Positions 16,755 through 24,599 of a DNA stretch of 64,000 nucleotides are shown here, piece after piece. The notes under the pieces were generated by a model that worked only from the letters and a program-made list of their open reading frames with translations, was not told where the DNA came from and ran no database searches. How positions within the stretch are numbered: position 1 is the first letter of the stretch; the number at the start of each line of letters is the position of its first letter. A program made the translations under genes and the position numbers. Source of the stretch: SZUA-430 sp965227535 (lineage in GTDB: Bacteria; Pseudomonadota; Alphaproteobacteria; Micropepsales; Micropepsaceae); contig OZ245761.1 in NCBI GenBank assembly GCA_965227535.1, positions 1,550,001 through 1,614,000 on the forward strand, given 5' to 3'.

Positions 16755-18128
16755 ATGTCTGTCGGCGCAACGGTAGCGCCGGATTCGCCTACAACGGCGG
16801 CGCTGATTGAGCGCGAGAAAATCCGGCTCGCTTACGGCACGTGGGTGCAGTACGTGGACGGCCGCGTCTTCGCGGTGCTGCTCACCTTGCTGATGTGCGG
16901 CTTTGTGCCGGGCTTGGGCAACACCCCGCTCTGGATCGGCGCGCTCTGGCTCGCCGTCGACTTCCTTTGGTCCGCCGCCTCGTCGGCGCTTTCTCAATAC
17001 TACTTCCGAAACAGCGAAACCCGCAGCACCGGCTTCTGGCGCGCGATCCTTGCGGCAATTTGGGTCGCGCACGGATTCTACTGGGGCATGGCGCTCATGC
17101 TGTTCTGGGATCCGGCGAACCCGGCCAACCAAGCAATTCTGAGCACCGTCGTGGTCGGCGTGATGGTCTCCTACCTTGCCTCCCTTGCGCCAAGCTTTCC
17201 AACGGTCGCGGCAGCGATGAGCGCGCTGTCCAGCGTCGCGTGGATCCAGATCGCGTTGGGTGGCGGAGCGCTGGCGCCGGTCTTTCTCGTGATGCTGCCG
17301 TGCTTCGGCTTCCTACTCGCGAACTATGCCTACGAGGCGGCTCAAAAGTATCACAACGCGCTCCGTCTGAGATACGAGAACGAAATCCTCGCGCGCGACC
17401 TGACGAAGGCAAACCACGCTAAGAGCAGCTTCCTCGCTTCGATGAGCCACGAACTGCGCACGCCGCTGAACGCGATCCTGGGATACTCCGACCTCATCCG
17501 CCAACGCACCTTCGGTCCAATCGCACCGGCACGCTATGCCGTCTATGTTGAAGACATCCATGCCAGCGGCGAGCATCTTCTGAAGATGATCAACGATCTT
17601 CTGGATCTGGCGAAGATCGAAGCCGGCAAACGCGAGTTCAAGTTCGCCGCCGCCCATCTTCAATCGATTGCACAAGAGGCCGTCAAACTCGTCGAGCCGC
17701 AGGCCAACCGCGCGCTCGTCAGCTTAATGCTGAGCATCAAGCACGACGCCGTCGTCAAAGCCGACGAGCGCGCGGTGAAGCAGATAATCGTTAACCTGCT
17801 ATCGAACGCGGTGAAGTTCTCGCGCACAGGCGGCATCGCCGTCCTGTTCTGCGAAGTCCTCGCCGACGACCGCGTCGCCTTCGGCGTCAAGGACACCGGC
17901 ATCGGCATGACGCACGAGATGCAACAGCGCGCCGGCGAGCCCTTCAAGCAAGACGCCGACGTCTATACCGTCGAAGGTCACGGCACCGGCCTTGGCCTAC
18001 CGATCGTCAAAGGCTTGATCGAAGCCCACCAAGGCCAGCTCAAGATCGAAAGCACGCCCGGCGCCGGCTCAAAAATCTGGGTCGAATTCCCGCCCGAACG
18101 CCTGCTGCGCAAGGCCGAAGCCGCCTAA
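16755..18128 (+). CDS. Membrane sensor histidine kinase (orphan)
   Basis: About 457 residues from ATG 16755. Roughly six hydrophobic segments fill residues ~30-200, followed by a coiled linker, the HisKA dimerisation box FLASMSHELRTPLNAIL with phospho-acceptor His232, and a HATPase domain with NLLSNAVKFS, DTGIGM and GTGLGLPIVKGL. No PAS, HAMP or periplasmic domain separates membrane and kinase parts, so sensing is probably by the membrane segments. No response regulator is adjacent. A kinase with the same layout lies 1.4 kb downstream on the other strand, with phage lysis genes between them. Confidence 0.9.
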   Translation: MSVGATVAPDSPTTAALIEREKIRLAYGTWVQYVDGRVFAVLLTLLMCGFVPGLGNTPLWIGALWLAVDFLWSAASSALSQYYFRNSETRSTGFWRAILAAIWVAHGFYWGMALMLFWDPANPANQAILSTVVVGVMVSYLASLAPSFPTVAAAMSALSSVAWIQIALGGGALAPVFLVMLPCFGFLLANYAYEAAQKYHNALRLRYENEILARDLTKANHAKSSFLASMSHELRTPLNAILGYSDLIRQRTFGPIAPARYAVYVEDIHASGEHLLKMINDLLDLAKIEAGKREFKFAAAHLQSIAQEAVKLVEPQANRALVSLMLSIKHDAVVKADERAVKQIIVNLLSNAVKFSRTGGIAVLFCEVLADDRVAFGVKDTGIGMTHEMQQRAGEPFKQDADVYTVEGHGTGLGLPIVKGLIEAHQGQLKIESTPGAGSKIWVEFPPERLLRKAEAA

Positions 18129-18182
18129 GACCGCCCCTCCCGCGAGCTCACCGCCACCGAACATCCAGACGTAAAATCGGCG

Positions 18183-18395
18183 TCAGTCGATCGCCTGGAT
18201 CGCTGCGCTGTTCGCCACGATCTTGGCCACGAGCGCGTCGATCTCGGCCGCCGTGACGTCCCTGTCGCCGATCGCCTCCTGCAGTTGACGATAGCCGTCG
18301 TTGACGAGTTGGATGACCTCGCGTCCCGTGGTGATCGCCGCCGGCAGGTTCGCGATCACCTCGCCCAGTAATGCAATGACAGCCGTGGCACTCAT
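18183..18395 (-). CDS. Small helical protein at the end of a phage lysis cassette
   Basis: A 70-residue protein with no recognised domain, mainly predicted helix with a hydrophobic first third (ATAVIALLGEVIANLPAAI) and an acidic, coiled-coil-like C-terminus. Its ATG overlaps the stop of the upstream gene as ATGA, so it is translated together with the lipoprotein and holin-like genes before it. Related small proteins often close phage or GTA lysis operons, but the function here is unknown. Confidence 0.6.
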   Translation of the reverse strand: MSATAVIALLGEVIANLPAAITTGREVIQLVNDGYRQLQEAIGDRDVTAAEIDALVAKIVANSAAIQAID

Positions 18396-18817
18396 GCGCC
18401 CGCTCCTTTGAGTTTGGCTTGCGCCTCGCTGACCGCGTTCTTGACGTGCTCGATGGCCATCAACGCCGCGACGAGTTGGCCGGCGTCCACTTCAGCGCCG
18501 TTCAGCACCGGCGTCGCCTCCGCGATGGCAGCACTCGCCGCCTTCTCGACGATCTTGATCCGCGTCCACACGGCGCGGTCTTTGCACAGACGCACGACGC
18601 CCGCATCCCCATCGCACGTCGGCAAGCGCCCGTAGATCAAGATCGCCTGCTGCGTCGTTTCATAGGCGGCAAGCGTGATCTTCGCCGCGCGCCGCGCCTG
18701 ATCGTCATGCCCAAGCGGCGCCAGAAGCGCACAGGCCGCCAACGCCGCCGCGATATAGGCCGCGGCCATGGTGTTCACCACCAACCGCAAGCCCGCCATT
18801 GTTCTCGAAGGCGTCAT
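18392..18817 (-). CDS. Phage-associated lipoprotein-like small protein
   Basis: A 141-residue protein starting at the ATG that overlaps the holin-like gene's stop as ATGA. The N-terminus is a signal peptide with a lipobox-like AALAAC, so it is probably a lipoprotein; the rest is helical with a Cys pair (PTCDGDAG ... RLCKDR). Its place between a holin-like and another small gene suggests a spanin-like or accessory lysis role, but no spanin family signature is visible. A longer in-frame reading upstream would run through the holin gene and is not supported. Confidence 0.6.
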   Translation of the reverse strand: MTPSRTMAGLRLVVNTMAAAYIAAALAACALLAPLGHDDQARRAAKITLAAYETTQQAILIYGRLPTCDGDAGVVRLCKDRAVWTRIKIVEKAASAAIAEATPVLNGAEVDAGQLVAALMAIEHVKNAVSEAQAKLKGAGA

Positions 18818-19056
18818 GGCGCTTTGCCTTCCGTCGTTTTTGGCGGTGTCCAAGACAGCGCGCCCTCGGCCTTCACGCGGCCGTACCAAGCCATCGCCCC
18901 GCCCGCGATATTCGCAATCCCGACGATCAATTCCGCCAACTGATCTTGCAGCGTCGCGTCGAGCTTCACACCCGCCAGCGTCGCAGCGCCCGCAAGCAGC
19001 GCGACGATCGAACCCCATACGGTTTTCGACTGCCACCAAACCTTGGTGCCGTTCAT
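18814..19056 (-). CDS. Holin-like small membrane protein
   Basis: An 80-residue protein starting MNGTKVWWQSKTVWGSIVAL. It has two hydrophobic segments (SIVALLAGAATLAGV and LIVGIANIAGGAMAW) separated by a short amphipathic stretch, the size and layout of phage holins found next to M15 endolysins, although the endolysin gene here lies 3 kb upstream. AAGGAC and GAGG precede the ATG. It begins a three-gene cassette joined by ATGA overlaps. Holin function (timed inner-membrane pores) is inferred from size, topology and context. Confidence 0.65.
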   Translation of the reverse strand: MNGTKVWWQSKTVWGSIVALLAGAATLAGVKLDATLQDQLAELIVGIANIAGGAMAWYGRVKAEGALSWTPPKTTEGKAP

Positions 19057-19135
19057 GTCCTTGCATCCTCTTTCGCAAAACAAAGGCGGGGCTGCGATCG
19101 CCGCAACCCCGCCCACACCCGAATCCGTCCGTCGC

Positions 19136-19348
19136 TCAGGCGACGTCGGTGAACGTAACTTCCGGAATCGGAGACTCGCCCACCGTCACCGCCTGCGCGG
19201 CAATATACTTCACGCCGGGATGCGAACCCGCGTTCTGGCGAATGAAATCCTTCGCTTCGTCGATGGTCGCAAACGAATCCGCGACGCCTTCCCACTCGTC
19301 GACGTAGTCGCCGTCGTCGTCCAGGCGCACGACAAAGAACTTGTTCAT
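19136..19348 (-). CDS. Small acidic hypothetical protein
   Basis: A 70-residue soluble protein (MNKFFVVRLDDDGDYVDEWE...) with no signal or membrane segment. A good ribosome site, AGGAG, lies before ATG. It resembles the short alpha/beta proteins often carried with phage structural genes, but no family can be named. It precedes the holin cassette by 80 bases on the same strand. Confidence 0.6.
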   Translation of the reverse strand: MNKFFVVRLDDDGDYVDEWEGVADSFATIDEAKDFIRQNAGSHPGVKYIAAQAVTVGESPIPEVTFTDVA

Positions 19349-19493
19349 GAGGTTTCTCCTTCATGTTGGGGTGACACGGCTTTTCGCCGATCGCACACGG
19401 GGAGAGCCGTCACGCCCCCATGCACAACGCAAAGCGCGTCCGCGCGCCGACGGCGCAAGCCCGGCGCAAACGCACAAACGAAATCAGAAAATC

Positions 19494-20924
19494 TTAGGCG
19501 GTTATGGCCCGCTGAAACGGTGCAGCGCCGCGCCGCACGACGCAGCTTGCGGGCAGCGTCACCGTCACGCTCGTGCCTAGGCCCGGCGCGCTCTCGATCG
19601 CGAGGACGCCGCCAAGCGCCTCGGCGAACCGCTGACACAGCGGCAACCCCAAGCCCGTACCTTCCGCCCGCGCCGCCATGTTGGGCCCAACCTGGCCAAA
19701 GGGTTTGAGCGCAATTGCAATCTCGTCCGGCTTCATACCGACGCCGGTGTCGCGCACCGAAAGAACGACCTCGCCGGAAGGTGCGTAGGTCGCGGCCACC
19801 GTCACGCGTCCGCCGTCGGGCGTAAACTTGATCGCGTTGGTCGCAAGGTTGATCAGAATTTGCTGTACGACGCGTTCGTCCGTCATCACCCACGGCAGAT
19901 CCGGCGCGAACGCGGCGTCGAGCTCGATGTGTTTCTTGTGCGCGCGCTCGCGCAGGAGGCGGAACACGACGTCGCCGCACTCACGCAGATCGACCTCGAC
20001 CACATGAAGGGTCAAGGCGCCGGCTTCGATCTTGGACAGATCGAGCACGTCGCCGATCAGCTTCAGCAGATGATGGCCGCTTTCGTTGATGTCTCTCGCA
20101 TACCCGACATAGCGCTCACCCGCCGGACCGAACATCTCGCCCGAAATCGCTTCCGAAAAACCGATGATCGCGTTCAGCGGCGTGCGCAGTTCGTGACTCA
20201 TATGGGCGAGAAAATCCGACTTCGCGCGATTTGCCGTCTCCGCATCCAGTTTCGCGCGGACCAGCTCTTGCTGTTTGTCGACCAAGGCCTGCCTCAGCCC
20301 GACCTCGCTCTTGATGAACTGGAAGATCCGCCCGGCCGCCGACTGCAGGCCCACGGCGTAAACTAAAAACAATACGCCGACCAAGATGCGCTCGAGATTG
20401 CCGCTGGCGAAAAACGCAATCGCCAGCGGCATGACCGAACATATCGCAAAGCCCATCGCCGCCGGCGGAATCGACATGAGCGCCGAGCCGCTGCCCATCG
20501 CATTGCCCAAAGCCAGCACGCACAGCAGCGTCAGCTGCATCGGCGAGGCGTACTCGAAAAACAGCACCGCCCCGATGCCCCACGTCAAAGCGCGAAAGGC
20601 GCTCAGCGCAACGATCAGATTGATCAGCCGTTGCGCCTGCCCCTGATCCAGCACACGCTCGCCGATACCTTGCAAAAGCCAAGGCATGACGGCCATCGCC
20701 GCAGCGGCGACCGCCGCCCATGCCAGCAACAACCCCGTCGGCACGGTGCCCCAGAATGTCGCCACGACAAGCGATCCGACGACCACGCCGCTGAGCGCGA
20801 TCATCGGCGCGTTCACCGCCACCGCCTGGATCTGCAATTCGCTGCTCGTCGGAATCGGCGCAACTTCGCCCGGCGCGATCGCTCGGCCGAACTGAGGACG
20901 CAACAATGATGACCGCTCGGTCAT
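19494..20924 (-). CDS. Membrane sensor histidine kinase (second orphan)
   Basis: A 476-residue kinase with ~6 membrane segments (residues ~35-190), a coiled linker, the HisKA box FLAHMSHELRTPLNAIIGF with His244, and an HATPase domain (NLATNAIKFT, DTGVGM, GTGLGLPLCQRF). The layout matches the kinase at 16755-18128 and the two are probably distant paralogues. It has no receiver-domain partner nearby and interrupts the run of phage lysis and tail genes on the same strand. Confidence 0.9.
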   Translation of the reverse strand: MTERSSLLRPQFGRAIAPGEVAPIPTSSELQIQAVAVNAPMIALSGVVVGSLVVATFWGTVPTGLLLAWAAVAAAAMAVMPWLLQGIGERVLDQGQAQRLINLIVALSAFRALTWGIGAVLFFEYASPMQLTLLCVLALGNAMGSGSALMSIPPAAMGFAICSVMPLAIAFFASGNLERILVGVLFLVYAVGLQSAAGRIFQFIKSEVGLRQALVDKQQELVRAKLDAETANRAKSDFLAHMSHELRTPLNAIIGFSEAISGEMFGPAGERYVGYARDINESGHHLLKLIGDVLDLSKIEAGALTLHVVEVDLRECGDVVFRLLRERAHKKHIELDAAFAPDLPWVMTDERVVQQILINLATNAIKFTPDGGRVTVAATYAPSGEVVLSVRDTGVGMKPDEIAIALKPFGQVGPNMAARAEGTGLGLPLCQRFAEALGGVLAIESAPGLGTSVTVTLPASCVVRRGAAPFQRAITA

Positions 20925-21044
20925 TCGAGGCTGACGAATCCTGTCGTTGCCGCGAGAATGGGCAGACAGAAATCTTAACCCGCACCGCGTGAAATTCGCC
21001 CTAACCGGATGCCACGGCGAAATTAACGGATCGTAAACCGTGCC

Positions 21045-21569
21045 CTAGCGAATGCGGCCCGATTGCTGAAGAAAGGTCTTGAAAGGAACATCGGCTCGCA
21101 AGATGTCGTCGATGAGCACGGCAAACATGTCATAGAGCGCTGCACGGTCGATGCCCCCCATCTCGCAAATCCCAACCTCCACGCCACTTAGACGAATGAG
21201 CGCGGTGGCGTGCTGGGCCGCATGTTCGCGGACCCCGGGATAGCCCAGGCGGGTCATCTCTGCTTCTTCGTGCTCGAAGTGGGCACTCATGCTAGCTCGG
21301 AGCGAAGCGAGAACATCCAGACCCCGGCGAATGCCCGCAGTGCCGCCGTCGTCGCTCACATTCCAACTTTTGTTGATGATATCGAGCAACAACTGGTGCT
21401 CCTCGTCGATGTCGCCGTAGCCGACTCGCCAACTTTGCGGCAGCGCAGCTGGAATCTTTGACCCACCGTGCGATGCCGGTCGCGGTTCTGCCGCGTCGAC
21501 AAACACTATATCCTGGGAATCTGGCACCGATGGCTCCACACGATTGCAAGACAAGGGAACTAAGCGCAC
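21045..21569 (-). CDS. Bacteriohemerythrin-like protein with one altered iron ligand
   Basis: A 174-residue protein with a ~40-residue N-terminal extension and a hemerythrin four-helix bundle, which binds O2 or related ligands at a di-iron site. Expected ligands are visible as His58 (IDEEHQ), His97 and Glu101 (HFEHEE), His116 and His120 (HAAQH) and Asp160. The position of the seventh ligand, normally His five residues before that Asp, is Asp155 (IDDILRAD). The start is GTG at 21569 and is uncertain. It lies next to an orphan histidine kinase, so an oxygen- or redox-sensing link is possible but unproven. Confidence 0.85.
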   Translation of the reverse strand: MRLVPLSCNRVEPSVPDSQDIVFVDAAEPRPASHGGSKIPAALPQSWRVGYGDIDEEHQLLLDIINKSWNVSDDGGTAGIRRGLDVLASLRASMSAHFEHEEAEMTRLGYPGVREHAAQHATALIRLSGVEVGICEMGGIDRAALYDMFAVLIDDILRADVPFKTFLQQSGRIR

Positions 21570-21654
21570 CGAGGATGGGTCAACGAAGGTTAAGGCCTTC
21601 TAATCGGCAAACCCATCACCTCCGTCAGCTGTCGTTGGCAAGTCAAAGCAGTTC

Positions 21655-21888
21655 TCAATCCTGCCGCAGCTCACGCACAAGTTCCAGAACACTGCCCTTT
21701 AACTCCTTCGTACTCTCGCCAAGCCCGCGAACCTCTGCCTCTAGCCGCGCGATCCGTTCCGCCGTCACCGTCGATGCCTCGACGGTTGTCACGCGCCGCG
21801 TCAGGTCGCTCGCCCACCACAACGCGGCCACCGTTGCGCTGATCAGATAGACGATCGTGGCCGGCCCCAAAATCTTGTCGAATTTCAT
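21655..21888 (-). CDS. Small membrane-anchored coiled-coil protein (phage lysis cassette)
   Basis: A 77-residue protein with one N-terminal membrane helix (ATIVYLISATVAALWWA) followed by a heptad-rich stretch (VEASTVTAERIARLEAEVRG). The ATG overlaps the stop of the preceding gene as ATGA. This topology is that of inner-membrane spanins or Rz-like proteins, but it could also be an unrelated structural accessory protein. Confidence 0.6.
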   Translation of the reverse strand: MKFDKILGPATIVYLISATVAALWWASDLTRRVTTVEASTVTAERIARLEAEVRGLGESTKELKGSVLELVRELRQD

Positions 21889-22190
21889 CGCGCGCTTCTC
21901 CCGCGATCCTTACGCGCGGAACGCGCGGCCATCGCCGCTCGCAGTTCGTCCACCAGATGCTTCTGTTCCGCCGCAATTGAGCTCAGTTGCCGCTGCAGAT
22001 CGTCCACACGCTCCCCATCGCTCTTCACCGCCAACGGCTCGACGCGCACAACGGGCGGCGTCTCGACGTCGAGCACGATAGTCTGCGATGGCGGTTCAGG
22101 CTGCGCCTGCGGCAGCACCAGCATGGTTCCCGCGCCGACAGCGGCGACGACGGCGACGGCGCCGGCCACGTCCAAGAACGGATGGCTCAT
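21885..22190 (-). CDS. Small membrane-anchored protein following the endolysin
   Basis: A 101-residue protein: hydrophobic N-terminal helix (VAGAVAVVAAVGAGTMLVL), a Pro-rich linker (QPEPPSQ) and a coiled-coil C-terminus (VDDLQRQLSSIAAEQKHLVDE). It overlaps the endolysin stop and its own downstream gene by ATGA, so three genes are translationally chained. A spanin-like role with its neighbour is a reasonable but untested inference. Confidence 0.6.
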   Translation of the reverse strand: MSHPFLDVAGAVAVVAAVGAGTMLVLPQAQPEPPSQTIVLDVETPPVVRVEPLAVKSDGERVDDLQRQLSSIAAEQKHLVDELRAAMAARSARKDRGRSAR

Positions 22191-22600
22191 GCCGCCTGCC
22201 CCTTCGCCACCGGCGCACCACCGTCCGGATAGGCCTTGCGGTCCAACTCGATGTGCGGGCCGTCTTTGAAGCGCAGCCAGTCACCGCCCCAAACGATTGC
22301 AACGCCCAATTCGCGCGCCGCCCGCTTGAACGCATCGGCGATCAGGAAAAACGGCGGCCACTTCCACGTCACCTCACCCCCCACGACCGGCGCGAAATCG
22401 ATCGCATGACCCGTAAGATGACGCGACCTCAGCGTCCTTGAAGCGCCCGCCGCCACCAATTCGCGTTGCCGTTTCATCGAGCGCAAACCTTCGGTCACGA
22501 TGAAGTCGACCTCGCTCAACGCCGCCGTACGCGTCACGACCCGCACGAGATCTTCATGAACGCCCTCAAGCTTTGCGAGACTCCGCTTGTCCAACCGCAT
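22187..22600 (-). CDS. Phage endolysin, M15 family L-Ala-D-Glu-type peptidase
   Basis: A 137-residue zinc peptidase that would cut the peptidoglycan stem peptide. The M15 motif SxHxxGxAxD is exact in SRHLTGHAID, and the last zinc His is in DGPHIEL, preceded by WGGDW. No signal peptide, as for holin-dependent phage endolysins. ATG 22600 is chosen because AGGAGA lies seven bases upstream; ATG 22615 overlaps the previous stop and is also possible. It is followed by two chained membrane proteins, forming the first half of a lysis module. Confidence 0.9.
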   Translation of the reverse strand: MRLDKRSLAKLEGVHEDLVRVVTRTAALSEVDFIVTEGLRSMKRQRELVAAGASRTLRSRHLTGHAIDFAPVVGGEVTWKWPPFFLIADAFKRAARELGVAIVWGGDWLRFKDGPHIELDRKAYPDGGAPVAKGQAA

Positions 22601-22611
22601 GCTCACTCTCC

Positions 22612-23223
22612 TCATGTGTAAGAGAATTCGATCTGTCCGCGCGCGCCGTCACCCGACATGCCGGTTACCGCAGCCGCACCGGCGCCGCCTGGTGCCACGC
22701 CATCGGCGTTCGCCGCACCGCCGCCGGTGCCGCCATTGGGTCCCAAGCAGCTGCCGCCCGTTGGCGTCACGCCGGAACCGCCGCTCGTGTTGATGTCGCC
22801 GCCCGAAGCGGTACCGCCCACGCCGTTTTTCGAGCCGCCAAAACCGCGACCACCCTCGCCGCCATTCGCGGTCATGCTCACCGCGCCGCCGGCGACAGAG
22901 CCGGACACGGATGACGCATTGCCGTCAGCGCCGTCGCCGTTGGTAGATCGTCCGACCACCAGCGCGGCGACGGTGAACGTGAAGGTGTTGCCGCCAACGA
23001 CCGCGATCACCTTTTCGCAGAAGCCGCCACCGCCCCCGCCTTGCTGCACGTTGTCGGTGTTATCCCGCCCGCCCGGCGCACCGCCGCCATAAACGCGAAT
23101 GCGAACGCTGGTCGCGCCGGCAGGCACGGTCTCTGTCAAAGCCGTGCCCGCGGTGTAGACGCGGTTCTCACTATGCCCGAGCCCGCCGACCGCGAAGCCC
23201 ATCAGTTGCGTGAGCGCCAGCAC
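22612..23223 (-). CDS. Glycine-rich phage tail protein
   Basis: A 203-residue protein dominated by Gly, Ala and Ser with motifs such as VPAGATSVRIRVYGGGAPGG and FTVAALVVG. This matches the glycine-rich adhesin/tail domain found at the tips of many phage tail fibres. It starts two bases after the fibre gene stop (GTG) and ends overlapping the endolysin's upstream ATG. It most likely completes or decorates the tail fibre. Confidence 0.7.
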   Translation of the reverse strand: MLALTQLMGFAVGGLGHSENRVYTAGTALTETVPAGATSVRIRVYGGGAPGGRDNTDNVQQGGGGGGFCEKVIAVVGGNTFTFTVAALVVGRSTNGDGADGNASSVSGSVAGGAVSMTANGGEGGRGFGGSKNGVGGTASGGDINTSGGSGVTPTGGSCLGPNGGTGGGAANADGVAPGGAGAAAVTGMSGDGARGQIEFSYT

Positions 23224-23225
23224 GT

Positions 23226-24572
23226 TTAATTGTCGGTGTTGGCGTTGGTCGTATAGAACAGCGCGACGCCGTGGAGCCGCGCGTCGATTGTCATCGTGTC
23301 CGCCCCGTTCGTCGCATCGCGATAGACCTGAAACACGACGACGTCGTTTTCGGCAGGCGTCCCAGCGATCACGACAGCCCCGGTTTCTGCAGATCGATAG
23401 AGATCGTTGGTGGTGCCGCCCGCATCCGTCACCGTCAGCCCGCTGCCGAACGCGGCGTCGAGGGCGTCGTCATCGGAGAGGGCGACAGCATGAATGCCCC
23501 AGACCACACCGAAGTTCGTCGCCGTCGCTGCATGCGACCACACGAACACCGCCGACACGGCGCCTTCGTTCCACCCTTTGGGCATTTGAATTTGAAACTG
23601 TGCGTACTCGATCGTTGCCGCGTCAAAATCGAGCGTACGGATCATGACCTTGTTGGTGGTCGTCTCGACGGTGCCGGCAGCAGGCCCGTTCGTCGTCCGC
23701 GACGTCATCGCCCCAGCGGGAATCCAGACCGTGTGCTTGCCGATACCTATATGCCCCGCGAGCACTTTCTTGGGCGCTGTGGCGCTTGCATCGCGCGTGA
23801 CGATGTAATCGGCGGCATGGTCGGGGGCGGTATCTTGCGTGAAGTTGTTCCAAAGGTTGTAGATTAAACTCTGGAACGTCACCTTATTGCCGGCGTTGGA
23901 TTCATCCGCGTCGACGAAGGGACACAGATCGTTCGTCGCACCGCCCGAACTGTCGGTCGTCAGCGCGTTCAAATCGATTGATCCGCCAATGCCGAGTGTT
24001 GCACGCGCAGTCTCCGCGTCATCGTCGTCAAGCAGCGTACCGATGAACGGCGACACCGCTTGCAGTGACAGATCGACCGGGACCTTCAGTTCGAAGGCGT
24101 CACCGGCAGCAGTTACGCCAAGGATGTGGTTGGCCGCCGCCGCGTGCGGTTCCGGCAGCGGCGCGTCGACGAACACCGTGCCTACGGCAAAGCGGGGCGT
24201 GCGCCCGATCAATTCGCGCAGCGTCTGAATCCCGGCAGCCAGTTTGTCGAGCTGCGTTTCGATATTCTCCGCCGCGAACGCGCCGGAAGGAACAAGGTCC
24301 AAATCCTGCGTCAGCGGCATATCCCGCAGGATCACGACCGTCTGTCCCGACGCCGGCGCCGCACCGAAGACGACATTGCCTGAGTTCGGATACGGCGCGA
24401 CATTCACCGAATAGTCCCCGCCAAGGGACTGCAGCGTGTCGGCCAGCGTCGCGTTGTTGCGGAGATAGACCTTCAGGTCCGTCGCCGCCCAAATCTTGAA
24501 GGCAAAGCCGAAAGTCGTCGTCGCTCCGTTCGCCGCGTGCGAAACGCGCGAGGACGTTGTGCTCAATGTCAT
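23226..24572 (-). CDS. Phage tail fibre protein with T7-type N-terminal attachment domain
   Basis: A 448-residue protein. Residues 1-130 (SRVSHAANGATTTFGFAFKI ... VVILRDMPLTQDLDL) match the virion-attachment domain of T7-like tail fibres; a neck (NIETQLDKLAAGIQTLRE) follows, then a beta-rich distal part with a jelly-roll-like end (TMTIDARLHGVALFYTT). It would bind the host surface. It lies between the terminase and glycine-rich tail genes in an unbroken minus-strand run. Confidence 0.85.
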   Translation of the reverse strand: MTLSTTSSRVSHAANGATTTFGFAFKIWAATDLKVYLRNNATLADTLQSLGGDYSVNVAPYPNSGNVVFGAAPASGQTVVILRDMPLTQDLDLVPSGAFAAENIETQLDKLAAGIQTLRELIGRTPRFAVGTVFVDAPLPEPHAAAANHILGVTAAGDAFELKVPVDLSLQAVSPFIGTLLDDDDAETARATLGIGGSIDLNALTTDSSGGATNDLCPFVDADESNAGNKVTFQSLIYNLWNNFTQDTAPDHAADYIVTRDASATAPKKVLAGHIGIGKHTVWIPAGAMTSRTTNGPAAGTVETTTNKVMIRTLDFDAATIEYAQFQIQMPKGWNEGAVSAVFVWSHAATATNFGVVWGIHAVALSDDDALDAAFGSGLTVTDAGGTTNDLYRSAETGAVVIAGTPAENDVVVFQVYRDATNGADTMTIDARLHGVALFYTTNANTDN

Positions 24573-24599
24573 GCAGACGCTCCGATAGTCCGCGAGCCG

